Shown: piece by piece, positions 48,208 to 57,169 of the stretch
Layout: each line of letters begins with the position of its first letter
Position numbering within the stretch: the stretch's first letter is position 1
IMG/VR virus record: IMGVR_UViG_3300018080_000020
Coordinates: 1 to 64,000 of that record
Source of the DNA: a virus
Reading direction: 5' to 3' (one strand)
Length of the DNA: 64,000 nt
The notes under the pieces: model-generated
What the model was told of the DNA's origin: nothing
Seen by the model: only the letters and a program-made list of their open reading frames with translations
Databases searched by the model: none
Program-made: the position numbers and the translations under genes

Positions 48208-51200
48208 TTATTTTTTCCTCAAGTTCAGTTAATCGTTTAGCTACAGTTTGCACACTGTCTTCATGCTTATTATCTAATTGTCTTACACATCCCCAAAGAT
48301 GTGATATGACAGCACTAAGAGAAAGAAATGGTTTACCATCAGGGTCTATCAAATTCTCACCCTTTTTTTCTACATTTATACCCTTATCTTTTTGTGGTTT
48401 TCCAGTACGTCTTGCTTTAGAAATAAGGAAGTCAGGTAATGTATCATCGTCAATTATTTCAAGACCATTATAGTCACACCTATTTCCACTGCCTTTTATC
48501 TTATGTAGTTCTGCAAGATCGTCATACTCATCAAGATGATAGTAATCAGCGATTGTATTTATATCATTAAAATGACCATCACCCCAATAGTAACTTGCTC
48601 TACCTACATCCTGATCACCATGTGTATTTGGCATCAGTGTTGGCTCTGTTGTATACTGATTTGTATACGTTAAGAAATAAAGATCACTATTATCGTGTAG
48701 GTTAAAACCAGCCCTAACAGAAGTAGAATCTGACATAGCTGAAGTAACAGCGTATCCATAAGAGTCATTCTTAGCACCAATCTGTCCTCTGGTTTCACCC
48801 CAAAGATAAATATAACTAAACCTCATTGAATCTGTTCCAAAATATATTGTACAATCACCATCTGTTGTTGGGTTTAGAGAAAATGTTGATCCTGCAGCGT
48901 TTAATCCAACCTGAATATTTGTACCACTTCCAGTGAAATTAAGAAGGCCCGGATTAGAGTTATCACCAACAAGTTGAATATCAGCACCAGCAACAACCTT
49001 CATATTTCCTGATGCTGCAATTTCTAAAGCATCTGTTGTGTTAATCTTAACCTTTCCAGAAGAAATTGTCAGTGTACCAAAATCAGTTCCCTTTAACTGT
49101 GTTGCTGTTATTGTTCCTGAGGCAATCTCAGCAGCCGTGATTGTAGTAGCAGCTATCTGATCAGCAGTAATAGTGTTTGCAGCAATAGCTGAAGCAGTGA
49201 CTGTGTTTGCATAAATATCACCACCATCAATCTTTGTGTAGTCGCTTGAGTGTGCCCAACCAGCTACATAACCTGCTGTCACATTTTCACTACCAACCTT
49301 TGCACCAGATCCAATTGTAAGCGTTGAGGTTCCAGCAGCCCACTGGAGTGGGCCAGATGCACCACCAAGATAAAAATTACCAGAACTGTCTATGTATGTT
49401 TTCCAGTTAGAAGAGTCAAAGTAGCCCATGTAATCAGCACCTAAGTATAAACCAGCACCTGATGGTGCTGCATTACCATTGATTAAACCTGCAGTAACAT
49501 CAGCACCGTCTTCCGGTTTATTTGTTCCTACAACTGACTCCCAAGATCTATATGCTGATTCGTTCCCTGATGGGTTACGGTATAAGGCATCAACTTCAGT
49601 TGCTGTTAATGCTCTACTATACATTCTGAACTCATCCAAGCCTCCATCAAAGTACTCAGAAGTAGCATCACCAATACGTAAAGTAGCAGCAGCAGCAACA
49701 TAAGTACCTGTACCAGAACCTACCTGTTCACCGTTCAAATAAATATAACACTGTTGATTATCATAAGTAACAACAATATGGTTCCATGCATCTTGTGTAA
49801 GTGCTGTATCCGATGTAACAGAAAGTGTTCCACCAGATTGATCAGTCCAAAACATAGGGTAACCAGTACTATTAAAACCAAACCTCCAACCACTGGTATT
49901 ATATACTTCCCTCTTTGCTATACCCCTTCTCCATGAAGCCGTTATATCGTCTGGTTCAACCCAAACAGAAATACTGAACGTTCCGTTATTTGTGAATGAT
50001 AAACTTGAATCATTACCACACTCAACATATTCACTATTTCCAGCATTAAAGTTTAAACCACCACCTGATACTCCGTAACTCCAAGTAGGTGTATTATAGA
50101 GTGTACCATTATTGTCAGAATCACCAGTTGCATTTATAGTTTCAGTTCCAGAGCCTTCTTCAAAAGGCCAATATCCAACAAGACTACCATCATCAGGCAC
50201 TATTGGCCTATTTGCAACTTCTCCCCAAATTTGGTTAGCGTTAAGTATAGCAGAAGTATCCCCAATATGTGATACAACAATCTCTCCTGCCTTAATGTGG
50301 GCTGACTCAATAGCATCCGCTACAATGTGTCTGGCAAGAATAGTGCCATCAACTACAAGGTTACCATCGATACCAACTACAGAAGTACCATCAACCTCAC
50401 CCTCCATTAGTATTCCGAATCGTTCCCAGTATGTTGTGTTTGGTGGCTCATCATCAGTGCTTTCAGCTATACAGCGATACTTTCTAAGTGATTCACCGTC
50501 AGTAACAGCCACAGTATCACCAACACTATATGTAACTGATGAATCCCAAGCCGGAGGATTTTCTCCTGCAAGTGCACGAATAATTCCATCAATCGTTTCA
50601 CCAACAGAGTCTTGACCATATACTAAATATCCACCGACAGTGTCTGGGTTTGGCTCCCATGTAGAATACTTAAAACCATACGATACTGACCTTACCCAGT
50701 AGTAGTAGTCTACACTGAACATTACACCATAGATCATTATATCACTCTTTGGTGGTGTTACTATTGCTACACGTTCTGCTGAGTTTGGATCGTTTATAGT
50801 TGAGGCCCATACTTCAATGTAGTACACATTATCCAGTACTGATGGATTAGTCCACTCAAGGTGGTGGAACCATGGTGCTGTTAATCCATCATTATCATAT
50901 GTAACCCTATGTAAATTAGTAGGTGGTGGAGGGGAGTTGCCCCAAACATAATCACCCGGCTGAGCTACGTAGGTTGTTACAGACGTACTATCAATCTGAG
51001 TTAGTGAGTCTAAGTACTGCTCATCAAGTAAATCACCAACAGTGACTAAACTGGTTCTACCATCCCCACGGATACCAGCAAGGTTCTCAAGAGACTCTTG
51101 TATAGCCTGTAGTGCATTCTGTACTAAGGTGTCATTTCCAATCTGTAGTTTTCCAATTGGAACATACCAGTCCTGATTTTCACTTGTAGGGTAAGTTGTT

Positions 51201-51208
51201 ACTGGCAT
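48191..51208 (-). CDS. Tail fibre/adhesin with FNIII, CBM-like and LamG domains
   Basis: 1005 aa. N-terminal attachment part, FNIII-like region (about 95-190), a CBM5/12-like module (AWDSSVTYSVGDTVAV, YRCIAES; about 220-265), a LamG/concanavalin domain (VGYWPFEEGSG to DEFRMYSRALTATEV; about 343-540), beta-helix-like repeats ATTITAAEIASGTITAT (about 690-710) and a charged C-terminus. Main host-binding protein. Confidence 0.8.
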   Translation of the reverse strand: MPVTTYPTSENQDWYVPIGKLQIGNDTLVQNALQAIQESLENLAGIRGDGRTSLVTVGDLLDEQYLDSLTQIDSTSVTTYVAQPGDYVWGNSPPPPTNLHRVTYDNDGLTAPWFHHLEWTNPSVLDNVYYIEVWASTINDPNSAERVAIVTPPKSDIMIYGVMFSVDYYYWVRSVSYGFKYSTWEPNPDTVGGYLVYGQDSVGETIDGIIRALAGENPPAWDSSVTYSVGDTVAVTDGESLRKYRCIAESTDDEPPNTTYWERFGILMEGEVDGTSVVGIDGNLVVDGTILARHIVADAIESAHIKAGEIVVSHIGDTSAILNANQIWGEVANRPIVPDDGSLVGYWPFEEGSGTETINATGDSDNNGTLYNTPTWSYGVSGGGLNFNAGNSEYVECGNDSSLSFTNNGTFSISVWVEPDDITASWRRGIAKREVYNTSGWRFGFNSTGYPMFWTDQSGGTLSVTSDTALTQDAWNHIVVTYDNQQCYIYLNGEQVGSGTGTYVAAAATLRIGDATSEYFDGGLDEFRMYSRALTATEVDALYRNPSGNESAYRSWESVVGTNKPEDGADVTAGLINGNAAPSGAGLYLGADYMGYFDSSNWKTYIDSSGNFYLGGASGPLQWAAGTSTLTIGSGAKVGSENVTAGYVAGWAHSSDYTKIDGGDIYANTVTASAIAANTITADQIAATTITAAEIASGTITATQLKGTDFGTLTISSGKVKINTTDALEIAASGNMKVVAGADIQLVGDNSNPGLLNFTGSGTNIQVGLNAAGSTFSLNPTTDGDCTIYFGTDSMRFSYIYLWGETRGQIGAKNDSYGYAVTSAMSDSTSVRAGFNLHDNSDLYFLTYTNQYTTEPTLMPNTHGDQDVGRASYYWGDGHFNDINTIADYYHLDEYDDLAELHKIKGSGNRCDYNGLEIIDDDTLPDFLISKARRTGKPQKDKGINVEKKGENLIDPDGKPFLSLSAVISHLWGCVRQLDNKHEDSVQTVAKRLTELEEKINGKKN

Positions 51209-51209
51209 A

Positions 51210-52838
51210 CTATCCCATCCTTAACATTTCTGGTGAAGCTGCAAAGAGCATACTCTCTATTGTTCTTTTTGTAGTTCCGGCTGCTGAAGCAACCTTCACA
51301 TAAAAATCATGGTAACGTGATGCCCCGGGAAGACGATGCATTAGCTGATCAGCAATTGACTGTGCTGACACTGAACCACCATCACCATAAACAGTAACCG
51401 TTACGTTCCCGGTCATTGTACCTTTAAGCTTCATACATGAGAATGAGCTTGGAAAGTCAAAGTCAAATATTTTACTCTGCCATGTATAGGCTAAGTAGTT
51501 AGTAGCATGATCATTGAACGATTCAAGATAAGCGTATGTTGTCCTGTCCATAATAAGGTGTAGCTTGTCAGTTGACTTATCAATATAACCACCTTCGACA
51601 GTTCCAGATGATCCTAAATCAAGATCGATCCATGTATCGTCTATAAACATAAATCCTGTATCAGTGCCAGACCAGAATCCAACGTACATATTATCATACC
51701 AGAATGATATAAGGTTGGCTGGTGTAAGTGCTTGCCATGCCTCCTTAGTAATAAGGTCTGGTGTAATTAGTGATGCTGATGATGAGTCAACAAGCACTAA
51801 CCCATCAGGGCTTGCATAGATAACACCAATCTGTGTTTCGATCATCGACCTTTTAGCAACACATACCTGATCAACGTTAGTTGGAATTGGGATCATATTC
51901 TCAGGTGAAGTTCCGGTAACTACATAAGTCTCAGACTCTGTACACACAACTATACTGTTGTTGTATGGCTTAATCCCAACGATGTCAGAGTCAAAGTCTA
52001 TGACATACTCATCGGGCCAAGCATACACGATGTATGGTTCACAAAGGTATAGAGAGTTTCCAGAGAACCCTGCAAGCATACCGTTAGCGTACTTACAGAT
52101 ACCTGCAAGATCACTGGGTGGTTCATCCCAATCCTCTGACTGTAGTGTATCATCCTCTACTTCGTTAAGGCCAACTCCTTCATCATAATCGTCATACGTT
52201 GTCTCTTGATCATCGATCTCATCAAGGTACTGATATTTAGCACCAGTCAGACCTGTATTTAAACGATAGATTCTTATAGCTGTAACGTTGTTCTTATTAG
52301 CAGCAGTAGGTGTTTCAATGTTAGATAATGATATATATTGGTTCTCTTGTACATCCACTGCAGCAGTAGCAGGGGATGGTGCTGACTCTTCGCCCCAACC
52401 AGTAATGTATGTATAACAATAAGAAACGGTAGCACCTATTTCTGTAGAAGAGATACCACCAATAGTGTTAAAGGTAATTGTCATTGTTTCTGTTGGGGCT
52501 ACAACACCAAGCCTTCTATGATCTGATGGATATAAAGCATCCGTATACTGCTTTGGATATGCTGCACCATCAGACACTATTAAAACTGGTGTACCGGACA
52601 CATCATGCTCAACAAAGTCACAGTCGGATGTGGAGCTAAACATTTCTGTGTCTATTGGATAAGCACTTAAAGTATCCGCATCGTATGTTGTTTCTGCTTG
52701 ATTGAGTGCTTTTAACGGCTGTATCTCACCAGACCTAAGATCTACGTTAGTAGCAAGAGTTGCTTGATTAGCAGCAAGTAACTTATCGGATAACTTAGGC
52801 ACTCTACCTTGAAACGCTTTTAAAAGAAGTCTCTCCAT
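51210..52838 (-). CDS. Tail tubular/nozzle-type structural protein
   Basis: 542 aa. Begins with a KLSDKLLAANQATLATNVDL segment and has DGAAYPKQYTD and a beta-propeller-like middle, characteristic of podovirus tail-tube/stabilisation proteins. Starts 2 nt downstream of the 217-aa gene. Confidence 0.7.
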   Translation of the reverse strand: MERLLLKAFQGRVPKLSDKLLAANQATLATNVDLRSGEIQPLKALNQAETTYDADTLSAYPIDTEMFSSTSDCDFVEHDVSGTPVLIVSDGAAYPKQYTDALYPSDHRRLGVVAPTETMTITFNTIGGISSTEIGATVSYCYTYITGWGEESAPSPATAAVDVQENQYISLSNIETPTAANKNNVTAIRIYRLNTGLTGAKYQYLDEIDDQETTYDDYDEGVGLNEVEDDTLQSEDWDEPPSDLAGICKYANGMLAGFSGNSLYLCEPYIVYAWPDEYVIDFDSDIVGIKPYNNSIVVCTESETYVVTGTSPENMIPIPTNVDQVCVAKRSMIETQIGVIYASPDGLVLVDSSSASLITPDLITKEAWQALTPANLISFWYDNMYVGFWSGTDTGFMFIDDTWIDLDLGSSGTVEGGYIDKSTDKLHLIMDRTTYAYLESFNDHATNYLAYTWQSKIFDFDFPSSFSCMKLKGTMTGNVTVTVYGDGGSVSAQSIADQLMHRLPGASRYHDFYVKVASAAGTTKRTIESMLFAASPEMLRMG

Positions 52839-52839
52839 A

Positions 52840-53493
52840 TTATTCTCCGAACCTTCTCCACTTTACCCTGTTTGGTTCATCCGTATAGTTTTGCTGTATC
52901 TTCTGCTTAGCCTGTGCCATAAAGCCTCTAAACATAACCTCATAGTAAGAGGCCATCTTTGTGTTTGTCCATGGCTGGTTAGGCATAAGCATTAGCCTTG
53001 CCTTAGCACCTGAGGCTATAGCGTCCAGCCAGTCATAGTATATAACGTTATCAATTTCTGTGATACCGTAGGTTGGCTTATATACAACCTCTAAGTATAC
53101 TTCCTCACCAGACTCAAGCTCATGTATTCTTACAGTTCCTGTATCTGGAAACGAAAAGACCTTTTGGTTCTCTTCCCTTAGATAATCCATGTAGCTTGTT
53201 TCATCCTCAAGGGATATATACTTAAGCCTCCACTCAAGACCGTCTATCCTCAGTTCCTTAATAGCTATTACATTCTTATCAGTAACATACTGGCTTACGT
53301 CAAAGTCAACATAATCGTTAATAGAATCCTCTATGTCGCTTGAAGTAAGTGTTGTGTTAAAGCTCTTCGTAAAGATCCATGTATGTTCCGCAAAGTCAAT
53401 AATAGATTGGACTACGGCTTGTTCGATAACACTGCTTGGGCAACCTATAACTTCTGGTAGTACGTGTCTTTCAAATTCACTTAGTTCAATCAT
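52840..53493 (-). CDS. Tail protein
   Basis: 217 aa. Mixed alpha/beta; EEVYLEVVYKPTYG segment. Position between tail-tubular-like genes supports a head-tail connection role. Confidence 0.6.
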   Translation of the reverse strand: MIELSEFERHVLPEVIGCPSSVIEQAVVQSIIDFAEHTWIFTKSFNTTLTSSDIEDSINDYVDFDVSQYVTDKNVIAIKELRIDGLEWRLKYISLEDETSYMDYLREENQKVFSFPDTGTVRIHELESGEEVYLEVVYKPTYGITEIDNVIYYDWLDAIASGAKARLMLMPNQPWTNTKMASYYEVMFRGFMAQAKQKIQQNYTDEPNRVKWRRFGE

Positions 53494-53503
53494 AGCTTAC
53501 CCC

Positions 53504-54211
53504 TTACTCTGCACTTGTTGTTTTAGTTGTAGTAGTGGTTGCCGATCCCGGTTTCCTATATGGGTGTAGTCCTATGTTAGGATCGAATAGTTTTTCTGCC
53601 TTGTCCTGCTGTCCAAGGGATATTAAGAATGCTTGATAATGCTGAATAGCACGTGTAGCATTAGGAGCAAAGTCAGCATCCTTTGAGTACGCACGATAAA
53701 GCATAAAGTCAATTATTGATGTTTCATAAATATCAGCAAGTCCAATATTTCCTCCTGCTGATGCTGCTGAAGGAGTATATGAGTATGCAATCTCAATATA
53801 ATTGTTACCATCAGATGGTGGTGTTACAAAATATACTAACGGATTATTTTCATCGTAAGTATAGTTATTAACATACTGTTTTGCATACTTTGTATTATGC
53901 CAGTCTGGAACGTTAGCATCAAGTATTCTTCTATCTATAATTCTAATAGTATTACCAGCAGTTGTTCCATCAGTTCCCATATTTCTAATTACGTCTATAA
54001 GGATAAGGCCACCTGTAGGTAACGCTTGCTTTGTTCCTGCAGATAATTGTACAGCAGTAGTAGTAACGTTCGCTTCAGGTTTCTCTTTGACAATTTCTCT
54101 TTGTGCATCGTTTAACCACTTAACTAACTCAGCAGCAGCCCATCGAACATTAGTAGTATCTTGCAGTACTAATTCTACTTTATCTACAATATCATTGACA
54201 GCAACTGTCAT
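53504..54211 (-). CDS. Tail tubular protein A-like / head-tail adaptor
   Basis: 235 aa. MTVAVNDIVDKVELVLQD then VRWAAAELVKWLNDAQREIV is the pattern of DUF6682-like podovirus adaptor proteins. C-terminal RKPGSATTTTTKTTSAE is low complexity. Confidence 0.75.
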   Translation of the reverse strand: MTVAVNDIVDKVELVLQDTTNVRWAAAELVKWLNDAQREIVKEKPEANVTTTAVQLSAGTKQALPTGGLILIDVIRNMGTDGTTAGNTIRIIDRRILDANVPDWHNTKYAKQYVNNYTYDENNPLVYFVTPPSDGNNYIEIAYSYTPSAASAGGNIGLADIYETSIIDFMLYRAYSKDADFAPNATRAIQHYQAFLISLGQQDKAEKLFDPNIGLHPYRKPGSATTTTTKTTSAE

Positions 54212-54222
54212 AATACTTCTCC

Positions 54223-54717
54223 TTAGTAATTAAGCATCGTATAAGGAAAGCGTTGGAATGGTCTTGTAACCTGAACCATTTTTCCATTAACCTTTTTGGT
54301 CTGTGCTCTATACTCAATAGCATCCTTGATTACTGAATCAAGTAGTACTCTTGGAATCCAAATGTCTTGTTCCTTAGGGATATAGTAGGCCTTACTATTA
54401 AGCCCAATAAATATGTAAGGAATATCATTATCAGACGTGTTATGAAACCGAACCTTAACATAACCTTGCTGACGCATGGTCTTTACAACCTCTCCATCCT
54501 CTGTTTCTTCAAGGGCCTCTTTTGCGTGTCCAAGATAAATATCACTAATCTGTAGTGCTGTAATGGCTGTCTTTCTATCAAAGGATTCAAGGTCATAAGG
54601 TAGTGCTCGATTCTCAATTATTTCCTTAATCTGATCATCCTTCATCTTCCAGTAATTAGGTGCATCCTTTTTGGATTCTTTTTTGCCTTCTAATACTTTA
54701 TCAAATTCTTTACTCAT
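54223..54717 (-). CDS. Structural protein near capsid gene
   Basis: 164 aa. Highly charged N-terminus (VLEGKKESKKDAP), beta-type middle (VKVRFHNTSDNDIPYIFIGL), C-terminal basic. Between capsid and adaptor genes; a head-completion or decoration role is inferred. Confidence 0.55.
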   Translation of the reverse strand: MSKEFDKVLEGKKESKKDAPNYWKMKDDQIKEIIENRALPYDLESFDRKTAITALQISDIYLGHAKEALEETEDGEVVKTMRQQGYVKVRFHNTSDNDIPYIFIGLNSKAYYIPKEQDIWIPRVLLDSVIKDAIEYRAQTKKVNGKMVQVTRPFQRFPYTMLNY

Positions 54718-54833
54718 ATTCTCTCCTTTGGCACTGTCACATAAAGTGGGTGTATCAAATTATCCCCATTGAAATAACCGGATGGAAGGTGGGGAGTTAC
54801 CTTCCATCCAGTATACTAACTAACTAACGATGA

Positions 54834-55907
54834 TTATGTTTGGTCATCGTCATCCGTGCAAGCTACCTCAGCACGTGCCATCCACGCATCATTAAGTATG
54901 ATGGTAGTTGTCAGGGCTTTCCATGAAACGTGTCCACGTTGGGCCAATGGGTCAGAGTCACTTGGACTTGGGTTAACAACCATAGGAACGATAGCGTCTT
55001 TACCTTTCAGGGCTACCATACCGAAAGCATCCCGGGCAAAGTAAAGAATAGGATAAACGTCAGCAACAGAGCTTGTTTCAATCACGTTAGTTCCTGAACC
55101 TGCTCCACCACCAGACCATGGTTCTATGATTGTTGATAGGACATACCTAACATCCGTAATCTTCCCAATTTCGCCTTCCCATGGAGATATGTTTCCATAT
55201 TTTTCCACAGGTACAAAACCAGTACATGCACGTAAGTCATACTCAAGATCTGGATGACATACAGCAACGAACGCAGGTGCTACAGCTTCTGTACCGTAAG
55301 AAGGTGTAGAACGAATAACTGACGTAATCGGTTTAGCAAGCTGACGCTTAAGTGTACGTGTCACTTGACGTTGAACCTTAGCAGAGAACTTTGTGTTAAC
55401 AGAAGCTCTCGCTGAACCATTAGCATACACAACGTTAGTACCAGCCTTAAGTATATTGAATCGTGCCTTTTCAACAATGATGGCTGCTTGCTCACCAAGA
55501 ATGTCAATGGCTTCCTTGAAGACAGGGTCTTCGTGTGTATCCATCACAATGTCTGTGATAGTTGTAAGGTCACCATATTGTACCAGTGTAGCTTCTACGT
55601 CTGCGTGTTCCAGAGCAGTAGCTGATGGTGTTACACCTTCGCTAAGTGTCTTAGCTGTAGGATCGAATTGACTTGTTGGATCGTCAGAGAAATAATCCTT
55701 AGGATTATATACGCCTGTTCCGATCTCAGTTAGTGTTGTGTCCAAAAAGTATCTACGGAACTTGATAGTCTTTGAACTGTTAGATGGAAGAGGTTTGGAT
55801 TGACCAAACTTTTCCAAGATTAGATAAGGCATACCTCTTTTCAGAAGTTCCTTTACTGCGAAAGCAGCAGTACGTGGAGAAATATCTCCGTATGTAGTAG
55901 TACCCAT
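54834..55907 (-). CDS. Major capsid protein, N4-gp56 family
   Basis: 357 aa. TTTYGDISPRTAAFAVKELLKRGMPYLILEKFGQ at the N-terminus (shown in family order), KTIKFRRY, EGVTPSA, YGDLTTITDI, and a C-terminal VCHPDLEYDLR with a SPWEGEIGKI and YFARDAFGMVALKG tail are the N4-gp56-type marks of the HK97 fold. Abundant capsomer protein. Confidence 0.93.
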   Translation of the reverse strand: MGTTTYGDISPRTAAFAVKELLKRGMPYLILEKFGQSKPLPSNSSKTIKFRRYFLDTTLTEIGTGVYNPKDYFSDDPTSQFDPTAKTLSEGVTPSATALEHADVEATLVQYGDLTTITDIVMDTHEDPVFKEAIDILGEQAAIIVEKARFNILKAGTNVVYANGSARASVNTKFSAKVQRQVTRTLKRQLAKPITSVIRSTPSYGTEAVAPAFVAVCHPDLEYDLRACTGFVPVEKYGNISPWEGEIGKITDVRYVLSTIIEPWSGGGAGSGTNVIETSSVADVYPILYFARDAFGMVALKGKDAIVPMVVNPSPSDSDPLAQRGHVSWKALTTTIILNDAWMARAEVACTDDDDQT

Positions 55908-55922
55908 TATATGTTACCTCCA

Positions 55923-56894
55923 TTAACCTGTGGAGATAGCGTCTTTCCAGCCAGCGTCATAATCATCCTTATCTGCCACCTTCTTATCAGGTGGCCCGGG
56001 TGATCTGCCGGGAACAGCAACGATGTCTTTCAAGCCTTTATCTACTTCTCCAGTATCAGGTTTCTTAGTTGGCTTATTTTCAGAAGTAGGGTTGACAGCC
56101 TCTTTATAGGTGTCAAACATCTCAATAATCTCAGCTTGAGAGCCGTTCTCAACAACTTCGTTGAAAACCCTTTGCTGTAGAGGGGGAAGTGTGTCTATCC
56201 ACTCTTGAAGTTTTCCAGAATCGTAAAGATTCTTCCAGTCAGGATGAGCATCGTAGACAGGTGCAAAGAACTTATCTACAGCGTCCATTTCCTGTTTCTT
56301 CTTTATATCTTCAACAGTGGGGGCAACTGCTCCTAATCGCTCGTCTGCAATTTGCTCCGCTAATTTTTTAGCCATTATAGTTAATGGCTTAACAAGTTCT
56401 GGAAACTCTTCTTGAAAGTCTTCCAGAAGTTTATCATCCTCAGAAGGAGTATCGTCATCGGACGGTTCCTTCTTTTTCGATGATTTTCTTTCTTCTGCTA
56501 ACTCTTGCTCTGCTATGTTAGCACGCTCGTTAGCCTTTCGAATCCGGCCTTCCCATGAAGACATCTTGTGTTCCATCTTCTTGATTTCTTCTAAAGCTTC
56601 CTTTAGCTTTCCATCAACCTCATGGAACTTAGCCTCCCAATTAACCTCTGGCTCAGGCTCTGGTTCAGGATCTTTGTCTTTGTCAGGATCAGGCTCTGGT
56701 TCAGGATCAGGGTCTAAGTCTTCATTAGGCTCTGGATCAGGTTCCGGTTCTGGGTCAGGTTCCTGTTTAGGAGTATCCTTATCTTTAGAATCATCCTCTA
56801 CAGGATCTTTTGTGGGGTTGACGTTAGGATCGTCACTTGCCACGGCTTCTTCAAAATACTTTTCAAACTCTTTATCTTCGTCTGTCTTAGGCAT
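55923..56894 (-). CDS. Scaffold-type protein with acidic D/E-P repeats
   Basis: 323 aa from ATG 56894 with AAGGAGG upstream. Residues about 44-83 are a tandem repeat of DPEPEPDPD units, followed by helical charged regions (EEIKKMEHKMSSWEGRIRKANERANIAE). Directly upstream of the capsid gene in the transcript, which is the usual scaffold position. Repeats on the DNA level may vary by slippage. Confidence 0.75.
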   Translation of the reverse strand: MPKTDEDKEFEKYFEEAVASDDPNVNPTKDPVEDDSKDKDTPKQEPDPEPEPDPEPNEDLDPDPEPEPDPDKDKDPEPEPEPEVNWEAKFHEVDGKLKEALEEIKKMEHKMSSWEGRIRKANERANIAEQELAEERKSSKKKEPSDDDTPSEDDKLLEDFQEEFPELVKPLTIMAKKLAEQIADERLGAVAPTVEDIKKKQEMDAVDKFFAPVYDAHPDWKNLYDSGKLQEWIDTLPPLQQRVFNEVVENGSQAEIIEMFDTYKEAVNPTSENKPTKKPDTGEVDKGLKDIVAVPGRSPGPPDKKVADKDDYDAGWKDAISTG

Positions 56895-56917
56895 TACATC
56901 CTCCTTGGTGTCCTTGT

Positions 56918-56934
56918 AACTCACTTATAAGTCA
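56918..56934. promoter_or_regulatory. Operator-like palindrome (site o)
   Basis: AACTCACTTATAAGTCA; minus strand TGACTTATAAGTGAGTT, upstream of the scaffold ribosome-binding site. Confidence 0.55.
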
Positions 56935-56950
56935 CTTGGGCCAAAAATTT

Positions 56951-57169
56951 TTAACCAAATCCTCCATCAAACTTTGAGAACTTAGTCTCACGGTTCTCTT
57001 TTAGCTTAAGAAGAAGTTTCAGAATTCTGGCCTCTCCTTGTAGCTTATATATTTCATTACCTTCCGCAACTTCAAGCTTTTCTCTCGTAGTTTTTAGAAG
57101 GTTTTCAAAGTGTGTTATGAAGAGTCCAAACGCTTTAGTATGGTACTCTTGCTGTAATCGATTACGCAA
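56951..57169 (-). CDS. Small structural-region protein
   Basis: 72 aa from TTG 57169, overlapping the portal stop by 8 nt, with GGAAGGA upstream; the longer frame has no site and runs through the portal gene. Helical, basic-acidic; possible capsid-region accessory protein. Confidence 0.5.
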   Translation of the reverse strand: MRNRLQQEYHTKAFGLFITHFENLLKTTREKLEVAEGNEIYKLQGEARILKLLLKLKENRETKFSKFDGGFG

